From NCBI GenBank assembly GCA_014607495.2, contig CP053150.1, positions 12,792,495 to 12,856,494 on the forward strand: 64,000 bases of DNA, given 5' to 3'. A program made the position numbers and the translations under genes. Shown in pieces: positions 35,373-47,800 of this stretch; position 1 is the first letter of the stretch; each line of letters begins with the position of its first letter. The notes below the pieces were generated by a model, which made no database searches, was not told the origin of the DNA, and was given only the letters and a program-made list of their open reading frames with translations. The stretch comes from Carposina sasakii. Its lineage: Eukaryota; Arthropoda; Insecta; Lepidoptera; Carposinidae.

Positions 35373-36654
35373 AAAGCCGACGGTAGCCCTGTAGCCAAAT
35401 GAGATAGTAAAGGGCAACAAATCTGTGTGGAAAAATCCATTTTGAAAGTGTGAAATTAATCAAAATTAACAACATCATCCGACAACATAAGTTATAGCAA
35501 CTTTTATCATGTGGCCATATTTATAAATGCTACATTTAATTGGCTGCCGAAAATAACGTAACAATGGAGTGACGTCACAACTCAGCAGCCGTTTGTATGT
35601 GGAGCATTTTGGGCAAGTCCAATATTATGTGATTTTAAAATTATTATATTTCGTGAAAAGTTGCATGGTGATTCTTTTTCAGTATAATTCTTTTGCAAAT
35701 GTTTTTAATATTATTTTGTAATCTATTGATTACATTTAAAAAGAAAAAATGTCAAATAGCCTATTGATTCTATTTCAGTAGCAAGGCAACACTTACCTAA
35801 CATTGGACTGATAAATTTTTAAAAAGGAACCATTAGTCTTCATGATATCGATTTAATAATAGCGGACACAGGTCGCCGGTCGCCAGATCGTCACGCAGAA
35901 CCAATTGGACAAATAATTCCAATCATAGTATAGGGACAGTGTTGAGCGAAGTACCCATTCAAGGGCCTAGCCAAGAAAAGGTCCTGAAGGGACGTACCTA
36001 ACTCCGAAAAATTGTACCGGCAGTGAATATTGAGTAATGGATTACATGCAGTGAACTAATAAAATGTAATCATCATAAATTCACCAACAGAATATATAAC
36101 TATACATACCTATAATATTTACCTAATATTTTAAAATTCCGTTGACTTACTGAGACAACGCACAATTGAAAAACATTTAATTAAATGGTAATTTTAAAGT
36201 TCACGTGTAGTCTTATGTCAAATAAATCTTCTATGGATAAGTATTAGACAGCTTGTGCAACTTCCTATGTTTTGACTTCACTTGTAATAATTATACCTAC
36301 TTATTAATAATTCAGAGGTACTTATTTAAATATTATGTCAGTCTAACTGACTGATATTTTTTTCATTCATGGGTCTAGCTAGACTGTAACGCCTCTATAT
36401 TCCTCGTAGTACCTAACAGACTTTTTGTTACAGGGGAGTTTCGACTCAGAAAATTATACATTCAAATGTGTAGTTATTTATCTAATATAAGTGTACCTAC
36501 TGAACTTGAATCTGGTGAAATTGGTACTGAAGGAATAACAAACATCAAATAAAAAAGAAAGTGATGGACTTCAAGTAGGCCAGCCCCCTGATTACCTAAC
36601 TTGTAAAAGCAAAGCGACAGTAGAGCGAATTTTGTAAAATTTTCGCCATTACAT

Positions 36655-36681
36655 CGCCTCCCGGCAAGAAGAGTGTCACAA
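36655..36681 (+). repeat. Left terminal inverted repeat of the 4.1-kb transposon
   Basis: A 27-bp end matching the reverse complement of 40771-40797 at 26 of 27 positions, preceded by ACAT. Confidence 0.85.
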
Positions 36682-37391
36682 TGCAAAAATAGCCGTTTCG
36701 AGAAAATGTAACTTTAATGATTTTTTGTTCATTTATACGTCAATAATTTAAAAACTATAATAGTCAGGTTGCTGAAATGTCATTTGTAAATAGCTTATTT
36801 ATTTGGTAATTCATGGGCGCAAAATTTAATAACATAATTGCATTTTTTTAAAAGTAATTTCTAAGAAATTCTTAATTTGGTGAATTTTATGACTCTTTTC
36901 TCGATTAAAACCCTGTAGTTTCAAAAATAATACACATTTTAATGTATCGAATCACCGTTAGCTTTTATTATAAAAGAGTCTTCAATATTAAGCAAACATT
37001 AAATAATAAAATATTAAATAAAATTTAAGAAAAAGTAACCAAATTACAAACTTCTCATTAAAATTTAAACAAATAATCTCAAGAACAAACTTCTTAAAAT
37101 TAATTTAATTACTAGTTTTGACCTAACGAAAAATCAGTCTTACGTCTTTGGCCAATAACAAAAAAAAATCTTACATTAAATGATACATCTTAATACAATC
37201 ACAGTCATTATTATTTTGATTAGTAAACTCTCTTTACTTGTAAAACTTAGGTACAATAAGAAAAAATTACTTAAAAAAACTTTTCTTTAACGTGTTTTTA
37301 AAAGAATAAAAATTTCACAATGACGAATTTTTTATAGGTAATAATAATATTTTTAGGTGAACTTACAATCAATTATAAAAAGGTAAATTAC

Positions 37392-39828
37392 TTACTTAAG
37401 AGACTTATAAAAAGACTCATAAAAGTGGGGAATATGATTATTTTGTAGCAAATCCAATAGATCCTTTATTTTATTTTCTTTAAGTTTCGGTTTAGATCTG
37501 TACGCAAGTTTGAGAGAAATTGATTTAAGATTTTTTTTTCGCGTTAAAACTGTTTCGGAAAACTCATCTTTATAAGAGTTTTTAAACAACAGCTTCGTAG
37601 GATCATACCTGCAACTGTCTGAAAATCTTCACCCCAGATGATTTTAAAAGATTTTGCTGTAGTAAACCCAATATCTTCGGACAGACGCTTCAATGAATAA
37701 AAATCACTGTTTGACATTTCTGTCACGGTATATGGATTGCCCTTTTTCTTAGCGCATTTAATAGCTTCAACGTATTGACTGGGTACATAAAGTGGACCTG
37801 ACTTAAGTCTTTTTTGTATTTGCTTTTCTATTGTTGAATGGACAGAGTCAGCCTCATTTTGTGTATGTCCAGTGATAAGATACTTGTGTGTTATAGACTT
37901 TAATTTAGGGAATTTTAATAGAGCATACAAATAAATAGAAATTATGAATCTATCTTTGTTCTGACCGCAACAATTGTCAGAGAAAAGTATTAGATCTAGG
38001 CCTGGTCCATCGTAATCTTATCACAATACTTTCAATAAACTTGAATAGACAAGACCCAATTTCATCAGCTCCGCGGTTTGCTTCTCCTTCATGCCAATAG
38101 AAACAATCGGTTTTATCATCACCGATTCGAGACACAGTAAAATTTAAGGTGTTGAGTTTGGATTTGTAATAAAAAATAAAGGTATTCCCTCACGGAAGTT
38201 GCAAGACTGCTTGCAAGTTGCGATAAATTGCAATAATTTTATTTGGACCAGAGGTTTTTTTATCAGCGTTTTTTTCAAGTCGAGACAGGTTCTTCTCTTC
38301 AATGTGTGTAAAATACTGGACTTCTAAGTCTTTCTTTGCATCACCTTCGGCGTTCTCATAACGTACACAAAGTTCGCACCTATCTTTTTTCGGTTTGAAG
38401 AAACTGATGTTGAATTCACTATTAAAAATTCTTAAATACAATGTTTCATTTGCATAGGGCACGTTAATAGACTCGCACAAGAATAGTCTCTATAAAGATC
38501 ACTGAGAGATCTTCCTCCATCAATACATTCCCGTGACGAGTTTTTTCTGATGTAGTGGGATTCCATTCGTGGTATTGAATTGATATGATCTCTGACACTC
38601 TGGCGAATAGATTCTGCAACTTTTCTATGATTACCGTGTTTGCCCCTCATGTCTTGTTCAAGAAAACCGTCTTTAGATTTTTCAATAACTGTTCTGATGA
38701 CGCGGTCATTAATATCTAGTGTTGCTCTGAAAAAAGTTTTGCATACTCGAATAGGCTTGTCATCAATTTGGAAATAAAAGCTATGGTTGAGTTTTCTTGG
38801 TTGAGTTTTACCGGTAAATCTAAACGCAGGAATAATAGCTTTCATGCTCTTATGAATAAAATTACGCTGTAAATCCAGGTCTCCTTATTGCCAATATTTA
38901 TCAAATATTTCAGTTCTATTATCATTATTAATATTTTCAGTACATTTAAATTTGCATTTTTCACCACACGGAGGTTTCAAGCACCTCTCGGATACTGTTT
39001 TTTGTGACTTAGAATGAGAAGTGTATGTTTTTCCGGAATTCTTCAATATTTTTGCTTTATTTGACAGCCATTCGTCCACACAAGATTTAGGGCTAGATTT
39101 ACGTACTGGACTCGTAACTTGCTCAGGAATATTATTGTTAAGTACGTTACTTTCTTGGTTGCATGGCAAAGATACTACGTCATTAGAACTACAGTGACTT
39201 TTAGGTGACTTAGACTTAGAAATGGTATTGCTGCTGCTGATGCTGCTGTTGCTGCTACTAATACTGCTTTTACTATTACTACTACAGCTGCTACTACTGT
39301 TTGACGAGGAAATCGATGAAGAGGAATCAGAAGATATGGACCGTTTGCGCTGTGGAATATTTTTAGAAGTAGAAGGAGTAACAGCCAAATTATCTGTTGC
39401 GCCAATATTTACGTAAGATTCGGTTTCATTCTTCTCTTCCGAAAATCTTTGTGAATTCCGTTCAACAAGTTTCTTTTAGTCGGCTGGCCAACACTACTGC
39501 CTGAGGAATAACTCTTATATCCACCATCTATTTTAAAATTTGGGTCTTTAACACTATCATCACTGTCATCAAAATAAAAATTTTCTTTATCTGATGTTGG
39601 ATTTTCATCTGTACAAAAAGGTTCTTTTGCAACAATGCTTGGACTTGTATTATATTGAGTATCCATAATATTCTGATCTTTAGTGTCGTACTGCTTATTT
39701 TCATATTTTTTCGAAGAAGATGTATTCAGATGTTGCATTAAAACATCATTCTCTTTCATAGCATTTTCTTCGTTACATTTCTCGCTAGCCAGTTGTATTA
39801 TAAATGCTGCCCGACTATTATTATTCAT
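37392..39828 (-). pseudogene. Decayed transposase, DNCCGQNKDRF family
   Basis: Collinear frames on the minus strand read: a Ser/Asn-rich N-terminal half; KPPCGEKCKFKC; a region with MRGKHGNHRK; KPKKDRCELCVRYE (a CxxC pair); FYWHEGEANRGADEIGSC; SDNCCGQNKDRF; LITGHTQNEADSVHS; and a basic C-terminus ending in FYKSLK. The spaced acidic residues and the DN-x-x-GQNK block suggest an RNase H-like DDE/D transposase, widespread in insects as unnamed proteins. Breaks: frameshifts near 39476, 38482, 38010 and 37605, and in-frame stops at 38887-38885 (TAA) and 38192-38190 (TGA, where a Cys codon would fit). No working protein can come from this copy. Confidence 0.7.
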
Positions 39829-40770
39829 GTTGATCCTGAAAATAATACACTGTTATTAAAAACAGTACAGATCATCTACTTTCTTAATATCTCTCAATAA
39901 TTGTCGGATTTCCGAATACAAAGAAATGCATCTATAAATTATTAAATTTATCATATTATTATTATTTGAGTTCAGTAAGAATCAAGTACTTTATTGTTGT
40001 TTTGTTTTGTTTTCACAATAAACAACAGTAAAGTACTAGATTCTCAATTCAAATTATTGTTAATGATAAACCTACTATTTTAAGGAAGCTTCGTTTGCAT
40101 TCGGAAATCCGATCGTTGGCAAAAGACATCAATAAAATGTATGAACTGTACCACGAATTAAAAAAAAAACTAATAAGTCGATACACAATAATATCCATAA
40201 AAAATCAGATATAAAAAAATACGCAACATAGCAGTAAGAGTTCAATTGCACAGAAAAAAAGACCGAACACAACATAACGAGTTATAGCTGGTGATAATTG
40301 TAATAATTCACAACAAAAATGACATTACATGTGTTGCGTTTTTATGTCATTAGTTAAAATGTGAATATCATATCAGAATCAGTGATAAAAGGGATCCTAT
40401 ACATGTTATGTTTGTTTTTTTGTTTGATGTGGCAATATTTACAATGCTTCTTCGTCAACAATACAGTCACAACACAGATTATGTCGCCTTTTTCATAATA
40501 AATCTAATATTTAAATGTAAAACTTACCGATAAAGAGTCTCATCACAGGTTAAAACGCTTTTTTGGTGATACTGTACACGTCCACTCTGTATTAACACAA
40601 ATGTCACACTGTTCACGCCGGTGACCGGAGCGAAACGGCTCCGTGAAAAAGAGTACTTAGTACCATCTAGCGGCAACCAGGCGCAACATAATTACGAAAT
40701 TTTGACAGCCGAACAAATGAAATACGTGCAATTTAATGCTGTGATAATGTCATTTCGTACCTAACATGTG

Positions 40771-40797
40771 TTGTGACACTTTTCTTGCCGGGAGGCG
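40771..40797 (-). repeat. Right terminal inverted repeat of the 4.1-kb transposon
   Basis: A 27-bp end matching the left terminal repeat at 26 of 27 positions, followed by the second ACAT copy. Confidence 0.85.
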
Positions 40798-41639
40798 ACA
40801 TATTGTATTACCTAGTTTCCTTTTTTTGCTAGAGTCCGTTTCATAATTCATAATTCCTATGCCTGATTTTGGAAGTATTCTGTGAAAAATGAGGCCATAC
40901 ACATTGTAACTAGCGCCATCATCCATCAGACCTATACGATGAAACTGACGATACCCTGTAGTTGGCGTTAGTGTACTAGCAAAAACCAAAAGCAAACAAT
41001 TAGCGAAGGATAGGCTTAGGTAATACAATTTTTTGTGACAAATCGGCGCGACAACCGCGCGAATGTTGTTGATTGCTAATTTTACGTAATCAGGGGTGGG
41101 TATCATTGAAGAGCCCCTGTTAAGCAAAGTAAGAAAATGGATATCAAACGATGACACCCACCTTAAAAATTATTTGGATCGCTGGTCATCTCAAACAACT
41201 CTTGACCTCTGAGAAACTAGGTAATATTGCTGGAAAAAATTTGTTACAAATAGAAATTTAGTTCAATGAGAAATTAAAATTTGTTATTATATAATTATTA
41301 TTTATAGTTATTATTATAAACACAAAATCTTTTTAAATCGCTTATTTTCTTTTACTGTAAATTGTTCCAAATCTTATGTAGTTTAATGATTTCGTTCAGT
41401 GTGGTTATGTGCGGTATTTCGCTTTGCACTGTTGTTTGTGACTGAACTCCACAATGCAATGCAAGTTGCGATAAATTGCAAGTTGATGTGGGGTGTGGGG
41501 ACGGATGCGGGTGCTAGTTGAAGCCCTACTCAGAGAAATGCTGGCGTGACTAATATTTATTAGGAAAAATGTTACTATTATTACTTATTTTATATTCTCG
41601 GGTATACTATACCTATCATTGAACTTGATGGATTTTCTC

Positions 41640-41895
41640 ATGGTTTTTTTGTCATGTCTGCCCGTGGATAATGGCTTTCGTAAAAGGCGATCAAGGGTTT
41701 CCGAGTGGTGGGCACAGAACACTAGTGGTGGACAGCAGCGCCTGCTGTGTCGACAACAGTACAACAGCCAAAAAATCACACACACTCGCCTGCCCTGCGT
41801 GATGACTGGACAAAAATCCCTCTATGGCAGTAGCCTTGTGGCGTGTCCTGGGGGAGGCCTACGTCCAGCAGTGGACTGCAATATAGGCTGATGTG
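41640..41895 (-). repeat. Same repeat family, inverted copy
   Basis: Contains GGGGGAGGCCTACGTCCAGC and GCCCGTGGATAATGGCTTTC; the middle is rearranged. Apparent ORFs here (41585-41785 minus, 41619-41891 plus) are shadows of the repeat. Confidence 0.5.
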
Positions 41896-42871
41896 TATAT
41901 GTATTGTATAGTACATACTACATGATTCATTAGATAATTTGGGGACAATGTGACCCCCTACGAGTATCTTCTCCTTGCTTAAGGGTCGTCTTATCAAAGG
42001 TATTTCTGTTATTAGAAATGCACCTCCACCTTTAGTATTAGGAAAGTATGTACCAACTATGGGTAATATACCTATGTGGTTATAATATATCTACCATTAC
42101 TTACATATAATTTATCCGTCTCTATCAAATAGCTTCCTAAATGCATTAAGACCACTATTCTATACAATAGATTATACCTATTGTTCGATCAGCATTCAGT
42201 ACATTCTTGTTTTTGCTGAGCCTGTAATCTCATCTTGCCGATACAAAAAGTGCTGCTCGAGGCTTTCTTGTAACTCCTCGGTTATCTGATCCGCTGGTTA
42301 TTAACGGCGGCATGCGCCGCCGATGTTCGAATTCGCGGGTTAGTGAACTTGGCTCGTTTTTTACAACCATCTTGCGTTTGCATTCGTGGAATACTGTCTG
42401 CTTATAAAACTGAGGATAACATCGTGATAAGTCTGGGTATTAATTATTGTTGGTATCCTAGGCTGAAGCAAAGTTTGAAGGTACATACTTCCTAGTTTAT
42501 CATTATCATCATTTAGTTTTTTACTGACTTCCAAAAAGAGAGGTTATCAATTCGTCTTTATGATTTTTTAATGTATTATGCTTTGTTAACTTGTATTCAT
42601 TGAATTTCGAGGTAACGGATATCCCAACAAAGATATTTTCATGTAAAGTGTTGCCAAGCGAAGAAAATATGACTCGCACTTATCATATCCAGCCAGGCTC
42701 TACACGTCCTAACTCTACAAGCCTAACTTTACATATATCTACCGTCTAGTAAATATATGGCTTAGCAATTTCGCTACATACATTCACATAGGCATAAGAT
42801 GTTTGAGTCAACGATGAGGTAAAAAAGTCAAGTGCGTGTCGGGTCCCTGTTAGCAATCACCTTTTTCTATA

Positions 42872-43239
42872 CAGGATGGATCAACGTTCCCAAAAACTAC
42901 GAAATCTCCTCATCAGCACGATAATTTTTCTCCATGTAAGCATACCTTGGAAGTGTCTGGTTTCCAAGATATTAGGGTCCAAAGTTGAGTGAATAGACTG
43001 CGCTTTTCTGCATAAATACACATAGACGCGCGTAGCAAGATTTTTTCACGAGAAATAATAATTATCTGTCTATGAAAAAACTAGCATAAACACTGAACAC
43101 TATAAATTTCACCCAATCAAGTTTTTTTTTTTTCAAAAAAATTTACATCATTTTCTATAATTTTTTTGGCATAAATTTACTTTATTTGATGTATAAAGTA
43201 CTTACGCTTCGTTAAGCGTAGCCACGAAAAAACACCCTG
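42872..43239 (+). mobile_element. MITE, CAGGATG family, copy 2
   Basis: The same internal blocks as the copy at 30515 in the same order. It lacks the GATTTTTGGTCG segment after CAGGATG and ends in CACCCTG. TA lies on the left; the right flank is TG, so the duplication is not intact. Confidence 0.6.
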
Positions 43240-44135
43240 TGTACCAATACACAAGCGAATTAGAATTCTTATTTGGGGGCTTAGACAATGTAATGATTTT
43301 ACTAGGGAAGTTCGCAAAGTTATCGAAATATTTCCACCAATCTCGCTCAGTCAATGGCCAAACACACTATGGCGAGGCATCAGTGAACAAGCGAAAAATA
43401 CCTATATTCTGAAAAAAATCCAAATTTCTATGCTCGTCTGATAAGTTCAGACGTCGCGTCGCTTCGCTGAAATGCCCGGCATTAACGGGAGAAATATTTC
43501 ACTGTCGCTCGTAAAATTGTTGCGTTGTGTAAAGGGTTCGCCTGGATGCAAAAACTATAGAAACTGCAGATACCCACAACGTTCTTAATGAAGGCATTCA
43601 TATTCCTGTATAACGATATCGGCTCCCTCCAACCAAAAATATTATCATAATACATTAATATGAGGAGCGACAGTTTACATAATACAGAAACTGTATCTAT
43701 TGAATAATATTCATTGATAGCCCTATGAAGACTTCGCGGAGCCGCCTCTCCACGTCAGGCGAATTAATTCCAATCGAGATGGTACAGGGATGCGAGTAGT
43801 TGAGCGGAGTAACCTATGGGGGTAACAGTGTAAGAAAAATTCATACTGCCAAAATGCTGAGATAGTTACAACATGGTTAAAACTAATGGACACTTTCATA
43901 GGATTGTATTAATTTACCTACAACCCAAGGAACTTAACAAGAATTTTACTCTATTACACTAATTTTAAAGCAGTTACCTAAATATAATTATAACTACAAA
44001 TAAATACATAAGTATGTAAAGAAATAAAGATCTTTTCATCTCACCCTTTAGCAAGATCTGTCACTTCACATTATTAGTAGCTACTAATAACGTTTATACA
44101 TGTATACCTACCTATATACCTCAGTCTATCACAGT

Positions 44136-44340
44136 CCACTGCTAATCACCACCGCGATGGGCGGGTTGGTGACCGCCACAGAACAGGGTGGTGACCGAGT
44201 ATGATTTTCGAACTATGTTTTCAACACGGGAGACACTGCTGTCCACCTCCCAAAAACCCTTAATCACCTCTTACGATAACCACGGGCAGACTTGGGGTGG
44301 TGCTTTTTTTCTCTGCTGACACCACACGGCAATCCCCAAA
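44136..44340 (+). repeat. Same repeat family, copy upstream of rost
   Basis: Carries ACAGTCCACTGCTAATCACC, GATGGGCGGGTTGGTGACCG and CCACGGGCAGACTTGGGGTG. The central CTCCCCCAGGG segment is deleted. Confidence 0.5.
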
Positions 44341-44584
44341 AAGTGCATCATACATACCTTCTGTAACTTGATCGATTTAGATTGATTGTTGGAGACTTTA
44401 GTGTCTCCAATCCTCCATGATAGAAGCATGATACATACAAAGAAAGATAGTTACGTGACACAAGTCTACGTCATCGTTTCATAATAAAATGTCAGCTGGT
44501 TGGTCAGCTCACAATAATATCAGTAACCCTCAAGGGTCGTAACCCTAACATGACGAAACAAATTATCATACAATTTCCATACAT

Positions 44585-44835
44585 TGTTTCCTTGCACCAC
44601 GGATGGAGCAGCTCCGCTGTACTTCCTCATTCTGCGAGATGGCAGGACGGTCGCGCAAGTCGCGCAGTCGGCCGCCATCGCACATGCGCACGGCATTCTT
44701 AAAACATCACTGCGAAACTCGAGCCTTTTGTAAACGTCTTGTGGCCGGCCAGTCGATTGCAGCTGTCAAATACAGTTCCCGTTTGGTTATATGTTGGTGC
44801 GGTGTGTTCGCCTCTTGTTCTTCCTGAATCGAAAG
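44585..44835 (+). promoter_or_regulatory. GC-rich presumptive promoter / 5' UTR of the rost-like gene
   Basis: This stretch is GC-rich against an AT-rich, repeat-laden background and lacks the interspersed repeats found on either side. It contains GCACATGCGCAC, close to the NRF-1/Ewg palindrome. The plus-strand open frame 44603-44827 looks like a by-product of base composition. The exact start site cannot be set. Confidence 0.35.
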
Positions 44836-44860
44836 ATGAAGCTGCCAATGTGGAACCACA
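44836..44860 (+). other. rost: Predicted first coding exon of the rost-like gene
   Basis: The exon starting at 54441 has no in-frame ATG upstream and needs one nucleotide from a preceding exon. Here AAAG precedes an ATG, eight codons (MKLPMWNH) follow, and a consensus GTGAGT donor leaves exactly one nucleotide. Joining gives a clean frame into LQKKTCQPALLGRV. The intron would be 9580 nt and repeat-filled. Prediction from phase and signals only. Confidence 0.5.
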
Positions 44861-47800
44861 GTGAGTAATTCAGTAATTCCCATGGACATGGTTATTGTGA
44901 TGTGACTGACACCGTCGAGCTGTCGCTAGTTTCGTTGTGTAAACATCGCTGTCGGCGCCGCCGGTAGTTAGATTGATTGTGTGAATGGCATTGCTGGAAT
45001 TACCTGTAATTGCACCGCTGAATATACCGGGTATTATAAATCAATCATTATGTTCATCTAATTTATTTGAGAGAACGGTTTCAAATTAAAAATAATGTAA
45101 ACATAATTTTTTGACATAATAAAGTATAACATGTCAAATACGCCGTCAATGTGGTATGTATGTACTATGTACCTATGGGATTCAAAAGAAAACAAAGCAT
45201 AACACTAACACAACCCAAACATAACCAGTCGCATACCAAGCGGGCAGTTGGGTGCATTTTTATTGTTGTAGTCTTAAATCAACCTATATCAGTATAGATA
45301 GGCACTCTTATGCTATAGCAGGTCCTACCTACCCCTCCCTCCTCCAGAAGCTCAACTGTCTGAGCTTTGTGCCTGAGGCAAGGTTATACTTTATTGCACA
45401 CAAATTAAAAATATAGGTACACATAAATTACACAGGTACAGGAGAAATGTACAATGGCGTTATTGTAAAAAAGTTATTTAAACTGTGTATTATATCAGCT
45501 TTTAGGAATCTATGTTACTTATATCAAAACTGGAATCCTTTTATTTACGGCCAATTGCAATACTAGAGATCGAAATTGCATTCGTGGACCCGTATATTAG
45601 ATCTTCAATTATTTTCTACAAGCAGGAGCTTACCACAACTTACTACATTACTATAAAAACTTTTCTTTTCAACCTTTTTTCTTTTCAAATCTTTTTTGCC
45701 CCAAATCGAAATATAACAGGAACAATAAATCCCATATTCTCTTATATCGAGGCCTAATGCAGTCTTGTATTGCCGTTTGAGTGTTTCTTTCATTATCTCC
45801 GCCTATCTTTACTTTTGCGTGCTTTATCCCATAATTAAGGTCCTGTGGTCTGCGAGGCCAGACGAGGCACGTAGGCGTGCACAATTGCACAACCTGTAGT
45901 CAAAACTTCATGATACCTACCTATTATTACTACATATTAAAATACTACATTACTATGTAAAAGACTAATATGTCTAAATAGTCTTAACTATATTACTCTG
46001 TCTGTGTAGGACTTGATATAATAGGTACATTAGCCAAAATATTTTTTCAGGTCACACAAGGTATATCTAGACTCTATACCAAAATCTATAAGTGCCGATT
46101 TAAATTTTATGCCTGTATACATGAAATAGACTATCTGAGTCCTATAATGAAGTCTAGACTTTACCGATATAGCCCACATTTATAGGAAGGTATTCTCTAC
46201 TCCCTTTACTCGAGATTTATATCGCAAAAGTTTCTAAAACAAAACAGATAGGAACAAAACAAAGTCAAGGTTACAATATCGGGGGCCCTTAAAATTATTT
46301 ATTCATTAGTTTGCTATATTATTTTAAGTACAATAGTAGTTTTCAGTCCTCCATGAATCAGGATAGGCGATGCTCATCTGCGGTTATCACCGCCAATCAG
46401 CGGTGTTTTTTATACTGGCCTGCCAGACCGAGACCTGCATATATTACACCGTCATACGGTCATGTTAGACCGTCATATCTGTATTAGGGCCAATTGTTTG
46501 GTCAGAACTATTATTTAAAAACGTCTCTCAAACCATAGTATTTTTGACGTTTTTTTACTAATAATTATAATATTAATAAGCCTGACTACTGATCAAACAA
46601 CTAGGCCTTAAAGATACAATTTTAGGTAGGTGTAGCACAAGGTTTACTCGCACCACCATTTCCGTTGATCTCCTACAGTACCTATATTATCCTCGATTAG
46701 TATACATCATTATCATTTTGCTGCCCTTATCCCATTACTAACAGGGTCGACGCAAAATGGTTTCTTTCGAAACTCATATTGCCAAGAATTTGGCGGTTGT
46801 TATACGGCCGTCTGCCTGCCTGACGCCAACCCTCCTCGGGTATCTTCGCTTAATAGACATTTCTTCTTCTTCTTCTTCAGCCTATTGCAGTGCACTGCTG
46901 GACGTAGGCCTCCCCCAGGGCACGCCACGAGGCTACTGCTACAGGGGGGTTTTGCCCATAGTCACCACGCTGAGCAGGCGGGTTGGTGACCGCAGTGTTA
47001 TTTTCGGACTATGTTGTCAGTACGGGAGGCGCTGCTGCCCACCTCCCGGAAACTCTTAATCGCCTCGTACGATACCCACGGGCAGGCAGGGATGGTACAA
47101 ACTCTACTCTGCCGGTACCACGCGGCCACTTAATATTCGAGGTGCAAATGGGCTTTAGAGAATTTTCTTATCAACTTGTTACTAGGTACCTAACTGGTTT
47201 ATGCACGTGTTAGTATGTGCATTACAAGATGTTTCCATAATGTGTAATTGTTTCTTTATAAACCTTTGCGATAAGATGAAAATCTTCTTATTCATACTTA
47301 CTTTGAACATATTATATTTAAATTCGTTCCAGTTATACTTATTTATAAACCACAATTACATTTATTCTTCTATTGTATATTTTTTGCTATATAATTAAAA
47401 CTTTCACAGGGGGATTTTAACCATTGTCACCACGATATGCACTATGGGCAAAACCCCCCTGTGACAGTAGCCTTGTGGCATGCCTTGGGGGAGGCCTATG
47501 TCCAGCAGTGGACTGCAATAGGCTGAAGAAGAAGAAGAAAAAGAAGAATTAAAACTTTATCTAATGATACGAATCTGTAATGGTCTAATAGACCACATGC
47601 AAGCAAAATTATTTCTAGTTTTTATACTTTATAGTCGCTTATTAGGTTTCCCGGTATTATTTATGCATTTTTCTGGTCGCCACTGGTGATCCTGTCTTAG
47701 AGGAATTGCAGTGGCGGGAATGGGTAGTGGGTAATGAATGCAAAACCAATACATAACATGACATGCCGAACTTCATTTTTTGGAAGACTTATTATACTAA

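Larger units (their letters stand above)
36655..40797 (-). mobile_element. 4143-bp cut-and-paste DNA transposon with 27-bp TIRs and ACAT target duplication (decayed)
   Basis: The left end (36655-36681) starts CGCCTCCCGGCAAGAAGAGT and the right end (40797-40771, reverse strand) starts CGCCTCCCGGCAAGAAAAGT; the 27-bp repeats differ at one position. Each is flanked outside by ACAT (36651-36654 and 40798-40801), a 4-bp target-site duplication. The interior holds a broken transposase on the minus strand. A 4-bp duplication is compatible with Sola-type elements, but the superfamily is not established here. The element is non-autonomous in this copy. Confidence 0.8.
41160..44100. other. Intergenic, repeat-bearing region
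   Basis: Apart from the repeats at 41640-41895 and 42872-43239 no gene or structural RNA is seen. A short block at 43720-43810 (GACTTCGCGGAGCCGCCTCT, GGTACAGGGATGCGAGTAGT) has a repeat-like look and resembles 35930-35960. Confidence 0.35.

Noticed and set aside
39222..39416. Poly-leucine ORF on the plus strand
   Set aside because: It is the antisense shadow of the serine-rich part of the transposase remnant.
40750..41157. 135-codon ORF on the minus strand overlapping the right end of the 4.1-kb transposon
   Set aside because: It runs across the transposon terminus and its target duplication into flanking sequence, has no recognisable domain and no splice context, so it is most likely a chance frame.
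44603..44827. 74-codon ORF rich in Arg and Ser upstream of rost
   Set aside because: Lies in the GC-rich promoter-like region, is out of frame with the predicted rost start, and has no domain.
46757..47213. Overlapping plus-strand ORFs
   Set aside because: They fall within a SINE-like fragment and the CTGCTGGACGTAGGCC repeat, whose other copies are not coding.
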